NCBI GenBank assembly: GCA_973895155.1
Contig: OZ316894.1
Location: 15,252,001-15,316,000, forward strand
Source: Marsupella aquatica
Lineage: Eukaryota; Marchantiophyta
Direction: 5' to 3'
Length of the DNA: 64,000 bases
Numbering within the stretch: the stretch's first letter is position 1; each line of letters opens with the position of its first letter. The notes beneath the pieces were generated by a model. The model worked only from the letters and a program-made list of their open reading frames with translations, was not told where the DNA came from and searched no databases. Of the stretch, positions 21,901 to 31,146 are shown in pieces. A program made the position numbers and the translations under genes.

Positions 21901-23601
21901 AGTAGTTTCAGCAGACTCTGTATGCCTGGTTGCTGCATCGGCAAGTCCTCCTTCCTTGGCCTAAACACCTGCTCGATCGTAGGGCTACCAGGTGGTTGAG
22001 GCTTCTCTGCTACCGGCCTCGGTGCTGGAGCTTCCTCGGGTGCCCTTACCTACAGGGGAAGTACTCGGGCAAAAGTCTGACCTCTGGCATACCGGCACAA
22101 CAGCGGCATGTGATAGCCAAGCCGCGACACGCTCCCCATGCCGATTACCTGCTGCTCCTCCTTCAAGATTTTCTTCAATTGGTTGAGGAGGTACCCGTTG
22201 TAGTCCCGGCTTGGGTCTGGCCTCTCTGCCAGATAGACTTGTGCCTTGCCGATCTCTGCCCTCGGCAAGTTACAATGCATGGTCACCCGCAAGAAGTCGA
22301 TCATCTCTCCTATGTGCGGGTTGGTGCAGGTGTTCCGGAAGAAGCCATTCTTCGTTGATGGCCCGGGGAACGACCGGAACTCCTTGTCAGGCAAGGTCTT
22401 CCTTGTATCAACTTTGGTCTTATTGCCTATCGGCAAGCCAAACACTTCGGCAATCACTTTGGGAGTAAGATAGAAATCATTCCCATATATCCTCGTGCAA
22501 TTGGTCTCGGGTTCCCATGACCCCACGAATTCTAATAGGTCTGAATCCGGTACTTCCGGCTTCAGCCATGGTAATCTTACAAAGGCCTCTAAGCCGGATC
22601 CGGCCATGAAGCCTTGGTACTTCTTGGTCTACATGGCCGTAAAGCATGCATCCTCCTCCCGTGCAAAATGTAGTTGCACCTCCACCGGTAGGGTTGCCGC
22701 CCAGCCCTTCCAGGTGTCATCCCTGGTTGGAATGGCCTTGATGGGATCAACCTCCTCCTCTTCGGCTTCTCCCTGCCTCCTCATCTATTGCTCGGCTGGC
22801 TTCTTTGGTGCCGCCGACCTTGTTCTTTTTGCCGGGGTGGCTTCATCGTTGACGGCTCCCTTCCTCTTCATCTCTGCTGCCGTGGAGGTTTCTCCTAGCA
22901 CCGTTGCCTGGGTCCACCTTTCCGTGCTACCCTTCAATTCCCAGTGTATGTCATTGCAGTTCTTGATGGCCTCTCGGATACCGACGACGCTGTCTTTGCA
23001 AAACAGAAGATCGTCGAGCTGATTGGAAGTAGGAGTCCACAAGAACTCGTCCTTGATGAGTTTGCCTCCTAAGAAAGCCGTCTTCTGCAGCTCCCACAAT
23101 CGAGCGAGCTCCTGCCGTTCTCGAGCTGCCCTTTCTGATTCCTCGTCCTCGTAAGTCTTGATGTACTCAGTTGCCCGTTCGAACAGGTATCCCCAGAAAT
23201 GTGCTGCTTGATTGACGTTGCTCATACCCTCCTTAGGTCGATCGTCGGTATCTACTCTCTCCCCGAGTGCTTGCCTAAGCAGCTGTCAGTAGTTGGCCTC
23301 CCGTAGTCGTCTGCCTAGTTTGTGCTCACAAATGAGCCACCATCTCCTGCAAGCGCTCCTTACCCCTCTCCTCTTCCGGTTTTTCCTCCCGTTGATCCTT
23401 CCTAGCCGCCGACGCTTAACGCGCCCTAACCCTAATCGAGTTTTCACCCCCAGCGTCCTTACCCCCGGCCTCGGCCCGGGTTCCATAGTCGCCCCTAATT
23501 GTTTATATTTTCCTTGTTTTGTCCCTATACTAAGGTGTTTGAAGGGTGCACTCTTGCTTTACCCACTTCACTGGCCGAGTGATTCCTGGCTAGGCATCAC
23601 A
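18932..23601 (-). repeat. Putative 4,670-bp 5' LTR
   Basis: Bounded by TGTG at 23601 and CACA at 18932 (minus strand). The outer end is fixed by identity with the sequence following the polypurine tract at 12707. The inner end is inferred from the primer-site-like sequence before gag, since no primer site follows 23302. A second copy of the same block exists at 2880–7538. The last ~900 bases (18932–19845) are non-coding. Confidence 0.65.
19846..23225 (-). pseudogene. LTR-encoded ORF0 protein, near-complete but interrupted
   Basis: Starts at ATG 23225 (MSNVNQAAHFWGYL) and runs about 1,100 codons on the same strand as gag. Layout: helical N-terminus (to 22.95 kb); basic patch (PAKRTRSAAPKK, possible nuclear signal); globular domain at 22607–22050 with DSDLLEFVGSWEP, FYLTPKVIAEVFGLP and a Pro-rich FPGPSTKNGFF; acidic Ser stretch (SSSESEAELPEAP); then a continuous coiled coil of about 300 residues from 21276; then a Lys/Arg patch (EKKKKRKPSRSRSN) and a tail. 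Single TAG stops near 22790 and 22628 and breaks near 22050, 21580 and 21280 interrupt it. The globular domain resembles plant transposon-associated proteins; function unknown. Confidence 0.65.
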
Positions 23602-24377
23602 CATCCTGAGGCAGATGGATTGGTAGAGAGAGTTGTACAAATTGTGAAGAGAGGATTGCATAAGTATGGCTTGCAGGTTGGTCATTTGGAAGATTGGGAT
23701 CTCCATCTACCTTGGTTAGCTATGGGCTATCGTTTCACTCAACAAGCATTACTTGCATCATTCTCACCTTATTTCTTGCTCGATGGTAGAGAGCCAAATT
23801 TGCCAGCGGCTATTCGTTGTGATGTGGCAATTGTTATGGATTTGGATGATCCTGATGTTTAGGTCAAGGTGTATTCAGAGAGGGCACAAGTTTTTGAGAG
23901 AGTCATGCCCATGGCCTTTGACAACCTTGTCGTTGCTCAACATCGTGATACTTTGATGTATGCCACTATTTGTGGAGGAGATATCATGTGAGGATTCGAC
24001 AGTTTGATCCTCGTGATTTTGTTTATTTGCAGCAAATAGCACCAATAACACTTGATGTGACCGCACATCGGACAATCTTACGTGTGCGTAAAGTGTTGTC
24101 TTCTGGTGTCCTAATGTTGGAAGGACAGGATGGTATGGTTTGGAAGGATCATGTGTGCAATTGTGCACCATGTCATCTTTCAAACATTGATGGTACTGTA
24201 GATCCAAGCTTGGCTCAAGTTTATGCCGGCTTGAAGTGTATGTTGTGTGGATCTGCTCAAGGAGCAGCCACTATGTTGATTTGTGATAAGTGTTCTAGAG
24301 GATGGCACATGTCGTGTTTGACACCACCGTTGGAGGTGATTCCTAGTGGATCATGGTTGTGTCCTCAATGTTGGTGA
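23602..24377 (+). pseudogene. Integrase C-terminal half fused to a PHD finger
   Basis: Reads ADGLVERVVQIVKRG..., a hydrophobic core (HLPWLAMGYRFTQQA, PYFLLDGREPN), then the C-terminal β-rich region (FDPRDFVYLQQIAP, KVLSSGVLMLEGQDG). A complete C4HC3 PHD finger follows: CMLC, CDKC, HMSC and CPQC with the conserved Trp two residues before the last pair. One stop (TAG near 23860) and one frameshift near 23965 break the frame; the PHD itself is intact and ends at TGA 24375–24377. Confidence 0.85.
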
Positions 24378-24535
24378 AGCCAACTAGTTACCATTTATGT
24401 TCTCATGGAAAGTATAGATTGTAGGAAGGTGATCGATGGGGCACCATTGCACCCGGCCTCCTAATCTTCACACTTGAAAATCTGTATACCAACCTTGTAG
24501 AACTTGTGGCTAGTTAGAGTTAGGGGACCTCACTG

Positions 24536-24551
24536 CTAGCTAGGGGGCGAT
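24536..24551 (+). promoter_or_regulatory. Polypurine tract of the PHD-bearing gypsy element
   Basis: Reads gctagctagggggcgat immediately before the LTR start tgtgggttttgg, and is conserved in the 55-kb copy (gctaggggggcgat). Confidence 0.65.
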
Positions 24552-24686
24552 TGTGGGTTTTGGACATGTGTAGATAGGAGTTCCACTTGTACTCCATTCT
24601 TTTATGTTTGTGATGTTGATTGTGATTATGCTTAGATGTGTGTGACAAGCGATGTATGTTGTGTAGCGATGTGTATGCGCACGACA
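24552..24686 (+). repeat. 135-bp LTR (3') of the PHD-bearing gypsy element
   Basis: Begins TGTGGGTTTTGG and ends GCGCACGACA. It aligns with 55349–55214 on the opposite strand, and homology between the two copies stops at the same base on the far side. That common stop fixes the element boundary and makes this an unusually short LTR. Confidence 0.75.
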
Positions 24687-24699
24687 GAGAGTACGACAT

Positions 24700-26060
24700 C
24701 CTAAACTATAATACAAGGTTGCGCCCTTTTATACCGTGGTCATCATTCAAATATAGAGTGTCCAAAAAAAGATTCCAGCAAAAGAAGAAGGAATAAATAA
24801 AAAATATTAAAGTTTAGTGTGAATGAAAGGGGCACGAACACTCTGCAAAAAGGAAACACTCAAATGAGACAACCAAAATGGGAAATGATTAGTAGATAAG
24901 CCCATGGAAGCACAAGGATCAATGTAGATCCCTCTACTTTCCATCAATGCACAAGTGAGAACAAAAAGTTGTTTTCAATGCAAGTCAAAAATGTATTATT
25001 TATCTTCCATAGTTTTTGTGATAATTATCAAAAACTACAATACACTATGGCACCAATTTATACCATGGTCGTCTTTCAAAATTGCCAGGCCGTTTTGGAT
25101 AAAAAAACCAAACCGGAAAAAATTGAACTGATAAGACAGAAAAACTCAAGTGGAGACTCAAGCCGTCACTTGGATTGCAGTGCCGCAAAGTCAGCACCAA
25201 GCCGCTGCAAGTCGTGATCCCCCCAGCGACCAGCCCTGCCCAGCTCGCGGCTGCCAATGCTGGCTGGCTGGCTGGCTCTGCCCTCTGCCTCCCATGCCAC
25301 CTTTTGCCTCCCCACCTTGCGGCCCCTCCTCCTGACTCCCTCCTGCCCCTCCCACCTCCCCACCCCACTCTCCCTCCTCGCGCTCCCCCACTCAACCCTA
25401 AAACCCTGTCTCGATGACCCACCCAATCCCCGCCCTCTCCCTCGCCTGGACTTGGTCTTGCCCTTGCCTGGACTCGGTCTTGTGTCTTGGACTCGGACTC
25501 ATGCCTAGACCGAGGCCCGGGTTCCTACTGGGTTTTTCTTGTCCTCGCACATGGAGACTTGACAAAATGCAACAATCCTCTGCCCTAACTCATCTCTAAT
25601 ATTATTGGAGTTTTTTTAGTTAACAGTCAACATATTTTACTTGACAACACCTTTTACTAACGATGTCCCATTACTTACCCACATATTTCAATTGGTGTAA
25701 CCACATCTTTGACATAATGACATCTTTTACACATGGCATATTTTTACTTAACGACATCTCTGACGCCATGACATATGTTTACTTAACAACATCTTTTATG
25801 GAACAGTATTTTTGGTGCAAGGCATGGGTATTGAGCTATTAACTTCTATAATACAAGGTTGTGCCTTTTTTGCCATGCTCATCAGTCAAATTTGCAGGGC
25901 ACAAAAAATAAGAAATCTGGTAGAACGAAGGAATATAAATAAATAAGTTTTAGTCTAGTATGAATGAAAAAGAGTCACACCAATGTCCAAGTAGGAGGAA
26001 TCAAATGGGATAAGTAGACTAAAAAGGGACGTCACTAACACAATGCACAAGGATCAACGA
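24700..26060 (+). repeat. Dispersed direct repeats sharing an aatacaaggttg block
   Basis: A ~200-base segment at about 24709–24900 (starting aatacaaggttgcgcc) recurs at about 25850–26040 (aatacaaggttgtgcc), sharing the later stretches gaaggaataaataaa-like and agtttagtgtgaatgaaa-like. A shorter third copy lies near 25036–25090. They probably belong to an unidentified mobile element occupying about 24.7–26.1 kb. Confidence 0.55.
25170..25570. other. GC-rich island without a supported gene
   Basis: A C-rich stretch with short imperfect repeats (ctggctggctggctgg, cttggactcggtcttg). Open frames run in several phases on both strands simply because stops are rare; their proteins are low-complexity Pro/Leu or Gly/Arg. 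It contrasts sharply with its AT-rich surroundings and lies between the two dispersed repeats, so it may be captured DNA carried by the same element. Confidence 0.45.
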
Positions 26061-26329
26061 GAAAATATTGTACATACTCAATAAGGTGTAGATACTCCAT
26101 AGAGTGAGATAGTGCATAGTTTAGTGTAATATTGGTAGGAGTTAAATTTCAGATACTATTTCAGTCAATAAGGGATTACATACACTAATCAAATAAAATA
26201 ATAATTCTCCCAATATTTAGGATGATAATTTGTTACATTCCTTTTTTTGTGCCACTTTCACTGCCAAAAAATTAAAAAACTATAAGGTCTAAAGACATAG
26301 TAAAGATCATGGCACTGACATTGATGGCA

Positions 26330-27105
26330 AGGTGTCGGGCGAGGGGCATACTTTTACTTCATTACATCTTTTTACTTCACAATATCTTTCACATAACGAA
26401 CCATTTGGCACCACATCATCTTTTTAGTCAACGACATCTTTTTATTTATGACATCTCACATAACAACATCTTTGGAAAAACGACTTCTTTTTTGTTAACG
26501 ACAATGTTTTACTTGACAACCACTATTTACTTGATGACAACTTTTTACTTGACGACATGTTTGGCAAAATGACTTCTTTTTTCTTAACGACATCTTTTAC
26601 TTGACAACATCTTTCACATAACTACATCTTTGGCAAAACAACTTCATTGTTCTTAACTACATCGTTTTACTTCACGACATCTTTTACATAACGACATCTT
26701 GGGCGACATAACATCTTTTGTGCACCGCACGGGTATTGAGCTATTTTGTACTTAACAACATTGTTATACTTAACAAAACCTTTGGCATAACGCGTTACGA
26801 CATCATTGGCAACACGACCTCTATTTCTTCCACAACCTCTTGGCCGGCACAACATCTTTTGTTCTCAACGACTTCTTGGCCGACACAACATCTTTTGTTC
26901 TCACCAACATCTTGGGCGACACGACATCTTGGGCGACACGACATCTTGGGCAACACGACATCTTGGGCAACACGACATCTTCTTCTCAACGACGTCTTGG
27001 CCGACACATCATCTTTCTTCTCAACAACCTCTTGGCCGACACTACATCTTTTGTTCTCAACAACATCTTGGCCGTCACGACATCTTTTGTGCAACACACG
27101 GGTAT
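26330..27105. repeat. Minisatellite built on a cgacatctt core
   Basis: Dozens of degenerate units containing acgacatctt, spaced by about 17–40 bases. Near 26905–26985 the array becomes almost perfect with a 17-base period (cgacatcttgggcgaca). Open frames across it (for example 26840–27193) only translate the repeat. The ends share a gggtattgagcta block (near 26729 and 27098; also near 25827). Confidence 0.85.
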
Positions 27106-28721
27106 TGAGCTAGTAAAATATAATAAATTGTTTTGTAAATATGATATACACTCTTGGGAGGTTGACTACCAAAATCTTAGGAATCATGCGTGATCCAAAA
27201 TAGGTTATTTAAATCATATAAATTATCTAAATTCTTAAAAAGCATAGGAGACAAAAGGGTGTATTATAAACTCACATTTATAGATTGTTATCTAATATGT
27301 ATATTTTATAAAGTACTTAAAATAGATTATTAATATTGAATATAAGGAACATTCTTGATTTTTTTTAATAAATATTTAGATATATTTATAGTAAACTAGG
27401 GTCCCATGTGGTACCCTAAAATATATACTAAGTTAACCTTCTCAGTATACACATATTCATTTGTTATTGTAAATGATAGAATTATATATAACATTGATGA
27501 TTGATGTGAAACACTTGATGTAAAACTAATGTGACAAATGATTTTGGCACAATGGCATCAGTAGTTACAGTAGCTGCCAGCCCAAGGACATTTGAATGCA
27601 TTCCTTCAGGTTGCCCCCTCAGCAACTTAGTGGATTTGTCTGAGCAATGGATAGCGAACAGCAGGAAGGTTCCAAACATCTTTGAGGACTTGTTAGGTCA
27701 CTAGCTTGATAGGGGACATATCGAATGAGCAATCTTCCATTGATTGCCCATTCCAATATATTGTACTTACACTTTTGTTGTAACTCACTTGAAATTTATG
27801 GTCCTGGAGCTCATAACATACCATGCCGATAGCTTTGCCACTTTTATACTAATGTAAGTTATATTACGAGCAGTGGGCCGTGCGCACTCACCAATAGATT
27901 TCTCACAAATATTCTACAAACTCAAGTCTCACCATATAGTATACTAATTATTGTGTGCCAATTTGGAACTGACATTTTGCTTCTAGTTTTGTGGGCCAAT
28001 TTTTTATCCCAGGGATCATTTGCAAAAATGGAATTTCTATTGAGACCTGTGGCATATCTGAGTGTAGTAAAAGATACACAATTTTTTTCTTGTAGTAGCA
28101 ACTGATGTGGGTAGTGCACTGGTTAGCACTCACCTGCACTTGAGCCCTTTTTACAGGGTGGACCCTATAAATCAAAAGGGTGCATTTTTGTTGTGTGCAG
28201 ATATCAGAAAAATTAGGGGGTTACAAAGCAGGTGAGTAACGTACCTTACCATTCTATTTCTACTCCAATTGTGATGATGTTCTCACTTTAGGGGGATATG
28301 TCTATTCAAGGAAAAACATGAGGAACATGATGAAAAAAAGGACCTGGCCAGTAGTTTCCCCCTTGGGAATCAACATTTGGGGTTGTAATTTATTTGGGCA
28401 CCGCCTGTTTGGTGCAGTAGCATGGCAACAGCAAGGACAACAGGCTTTGTATATTTTAATTTACACTTATTAAAATTTACAGTTTGCAGCATAAGTAGAA
28501 GTTTTGTTGTGCAAATCTAGAGTTATACTAGTGGAACCCCAGGACAAGTCCTTTCCAATTTTTCTGGTCTCTTGTTGGGTCACAACATTGATTTTTGCCC
28601 CAAGCCCAACTGGGTATGTCTGAAGTGTTCATAAACACTCCGTTTCTGTGGTTGGAGTTTTCATAAGTTCATGTTTGGGGCAACATCGGCAAAATAGGAT
28701 ACACCCAATGACTGTAAAGAA
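27106..28721. other. AT-rich intergenic DNA
   Basis: No gene recognised. A short open stretch at about 27549–27705 (plus) has normal amino-acid composition but no family I can name and no neighbouring exon. Confidence 0.4.
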
Positions 28722-29180
28722 TTGAGAAAATCAGCTTTTTACTATGCTTTCCCCCCAAACTAGCCTAATTTCATAACCTGCCCCCCAAACAAATTAAATT
28801 GCTAAGTTGCCCCCCATTCCGTAGATCCGTTTAGGCATACCCAGTACATGGTCCCTGGTGCCACATGGCAAGTCGCCACTGGTCCGGGCTAAGCCCTGCC
28901 CCTCTACCCCTTCCCCATCGAGGCACTCCCGTCGCTGGCCCGAACAAAGCCCTCCCGCAAATGACCCGTTTTTGGCCCCTCGCCTGTACTTGTGAGAACG
29001 CAGCCCATGCTTAGCCTGGACCAGTGGCAACTTGCCATGTGGCACCAGGGACCATGTACTGGGTATGCCTAGACAGATCTAGGGAATGGGGGGCAACTTA
29101 GCAATTTAATTTGTTTGGGGGGCAGGTTATGAAATTCGGCTAGTTTGGGGGACAGGATAGTAAAAAGCTGTTGAGAAAAT
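28722..29180. mobile_element. Mutator-like MITE with long inverted repeats
   Basis: A 439-base element at 28732–29170 starts cagctttttactat and ends with its complement. The arms of about 163 bases (28732–28894 and 29009–29170) are about 90% identical and surround a 114-base centre with no coding capacity. It is flanked by a perfect 10-base direct repeat, ttgagaaaat, at 28722–28731 and 29171–29180. Long terminal inverted repeats with a 9–11-base target duplication are the signature of Mutator-like elements. It is non-autonomous. Confidence 0.9.
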
Positions 29181-30126
29181 TTCAAATTGCAACAAAAACT
29201 ACAAAGAATGGGAATGGGAATGACATGTAACCATTACATTTTGGATTGAAGAAAGAAAATAATTCCTTTAAAAACTATGAGCGAAATAAGTGAAATCAAT
29301 CTTTCACACAATCCACTATTATTGAATATATCAGTTTTTAAATTAGAAAATAATATCAACGAACTGGTGCTGGTGGGTGTGGCTGCCAATATCACCCTCT
29401 CCCTCTTTCAGTTTCAATTTCAAGAATTTTTGAGCATTTTGCTGCAAACATTGACTTTTCAATGTATACATTAATTATTTATAAAAATTAAAAAGCTAGG
29501 AAAAATTATTAGAACATGTACTACAGTAGTTTACTCATGAAAACTACATAAGTAACGGGACCACAAAGAAAATTTAAAAAGGGGACCACAAATATATTAT
29601 AAAAATTTCACAGCCAGGGTGTAGTGGACTGGTGCGCCAAACAGCTTCACATTTGTTGTAGTTTCACACTTTGAGTTGCTGTGATTTTGAACTCAATTGC
29701 TGCTTCAGGGAATACCATGGGGCGAACTTTGACAACATCAGCTAGGAAGAAGTCGCAAGGTGTGTGTGCCCGTCAGCAAACTGTCACAACTTGCTCTGCC
29801 TTGTCATACCAGGGCGTACATCCGTCCGTATTGGGATGGAGGCGGATGTACACGGAAATGTCTTGGAGAACCGCTTTCGAACTTTCCTCAAGACCCCTGG
29901 GAGTGTGGGAAAGAAAGGGTGACCCATGGAAAACAAGCCATTCGGTAGTCTTGCGAGGTGAGATCCCCCACCCCTTGGAAAGTGATAGCGTGTTCCAATA
30001 CGTTTGAATGGTGAACCGCTTTCGGGCAAACTTTTTTCTTAGAGCAAAGTTCATTGGACAGTGTAGATCCAGGCCAAGTTTTGTTCTATCTAGGGAAATA
30101 CTAGACAATGAAACGAAACTGTGGAA
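29181..30126. other. Intergenic DNA without a supported gene
   Basis: An open frame at 29681–30007 (plus) has ordinary composition but matches nothing I recognise. Nothing else coherent is seen. Confidence 0.35.
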
Positions 30127-30219
30127 TGCATCCAAAGTCCAAACAGTGAATCATCATTGATTCCCCGCAGGATGCCTCCAAAGTCCAAACAGTGAAATCA
30201 TCTTGATTCCCCGCGAGAA
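30127..30219. repeat. Two-copy 46-bp tandem duplication
   Basis: tgcatccaaagtccaaacag (30127) recurs as tgcctccaaagtccaaacag (30173); both units end in gattccccgc. Located about 900 bases upstream of the NPH3 start codon. Confidence 0.8.
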
Positions 30220-30226
30220 TGCATAA

Positions 30227-31146
30227 TTATACAGTATCAGACAAACTAACTTGAGGAACTAATAAAGGGAAGCCACTCCTGGCTAAAAATATATCTCGGG
30301 ATGCGGTGATCGCGCGCGAAACGTCGAGTGTGGTGGTAAGCACACAGCGGTTAGCACGAATCATTATTCTTCTCGGTGCGGCGTGTTCCCATCTTGCGTC
30401 GCTGTCGCTCTGTTTGCCATTATCACGTCCCCACCTTCTTACCATTTCGGTCTAAACATTCGCTGCCTGTAGCCAGCAACCCGAAAGAATTCTCACGAGT
30501 TTGGTGAGTCGACTGAGTGATCGAATGTGAAGAGGGAAAGAGGGGCGATTGATAGATTTTGAAAGTTCGCTCCGCTACGAGAAAAGAACCGAAGCACGTG
30601 TGCTATGCACCGGGGTTTATCCATGTTTATCGTCTCGTTCGAGTGCATAAGGTACGTAAATACGATTGACTATTGTCTTGGAGGTGGGTTGTTAAGGACT
30701 CCTGGTAAGCATGCAGGTATGGGGGAGGGTCAAAGACGCTCAAAATATGTCTTTGTCGTCCTTCTTCCTTCTGCGAGCACAGCAATCTCGTTGGTTGGAT
30801 GGTGCCCCTACAGCAATGCGAGGCAATGCCATATCCGACGGAGGATCTATTGGATCTGGTAGCTACGTTTGCCGTAGTCGTCTGTTTAAGTCTCTTTGGA
30901 TCTATGCAGGCATAGCTTCAGTGGGCAAGTGAAAGGTCAGGGTTGGAATGTGAAGGGCTTTGTTGAGGCTGGACAAGGGGAAGGCTCCTTTCTGATGAAG
31001 AGTAGATTAAGCAGAACCGTGAATTTGTCTTCGGTCCAGTGATCCTGACGTCTGTTCTCCTGGTCTTGTGAGAAAAAGCGACAAGCTGACTCGAGTCTCT
31101 TGCTTGCAGGCCGTGCTGCTAGCTGTGGTGCTGATATTCTTCAGGA
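30227..31146 (+). promoter_or_regulatory. Upstream region and probable 5' leader of the NPH3 gene
   Basis: No protein-coding exon is convincing here. Splice-like sites suggest 5' leader introns: a donor at about 30703 (ctcctg|gtaagc) and acceptors at about 31110 (cttgcag|gcc) and 31144 (ttcttcag|gaATG), the last only two bases from the chosen start codon. The transcription start cannot be placed from sequence alone. Confidence 0.35.

Larger units (their letters stand above)
12408..23601 (-). mobile_element. Ty3/gypsy element with very long ORF-bearing LTR
   Basis: On the minus strand the order is: 5' LTR (23601–18932), primer site (18927–18908), gag, protease, reverse transcriptase, RNase H, integrase, polypurine tract (12722–12708), then the first 300 bases of the 3' LTR (12707–12408), cut off by the LINE. 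The internal region is 6.2 kb, a normal size for gag-pol. The two LTR starts differ at about 4 of 299 positions, so the insertion is recent. Even so, gag-pol and the LTR ORF carry several stops and frameshifts. It inserted into an integrase gene of the PHD-bearing gypsy family (remnant from 23602 on). Confidence 0.75.
23602..24686 (+). mobile_element. 3' end of a PHD-bearing Ty3/gypsy element
   Basis: Plus-strand remnant homologous to the minus-strand element at 55214–56310. It begins inside the integrase core at the ADGLVERVV segment containing the catalytic Glu, exactly where the 4.67-kb LTR inserted. It then carries the integrase C-terminus, a PHD finger, a polypurine tract and a 135-base LTR. 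The other half of the interrupted element is not present in the window. Confidence 0.85.

Noticed and set aside
24226-24377. Host PHD-finger gene
   Set aside because: It follows integrase sequence directly and precedes a polypurine tract and LTR, as in the 55-kb copy.
25045-25600. Overlapping Gly/Arg and Pro/Leu frames on both strands
   Set aside because: Low-complexity products of a GC-rich tract where stop codons are rare; no domain, no splice logic.
26309-27193. CRISPR-like regular repeats and several open frames
   Set aside because: This is a eukaryotic degenerate minisatellite without unique spacers; the frames only translate the repeat.
28794-29045. Minus-strand frame of 83 codons
   Set aside because: It lies inside the Mutator-like MITE, spanning its arms and centre.
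29681-30007. Possible exon upstream of NPH3
   Set aside because: No family resemblance, and no in-phase splice link to the NPH3 coding exons could be seen.
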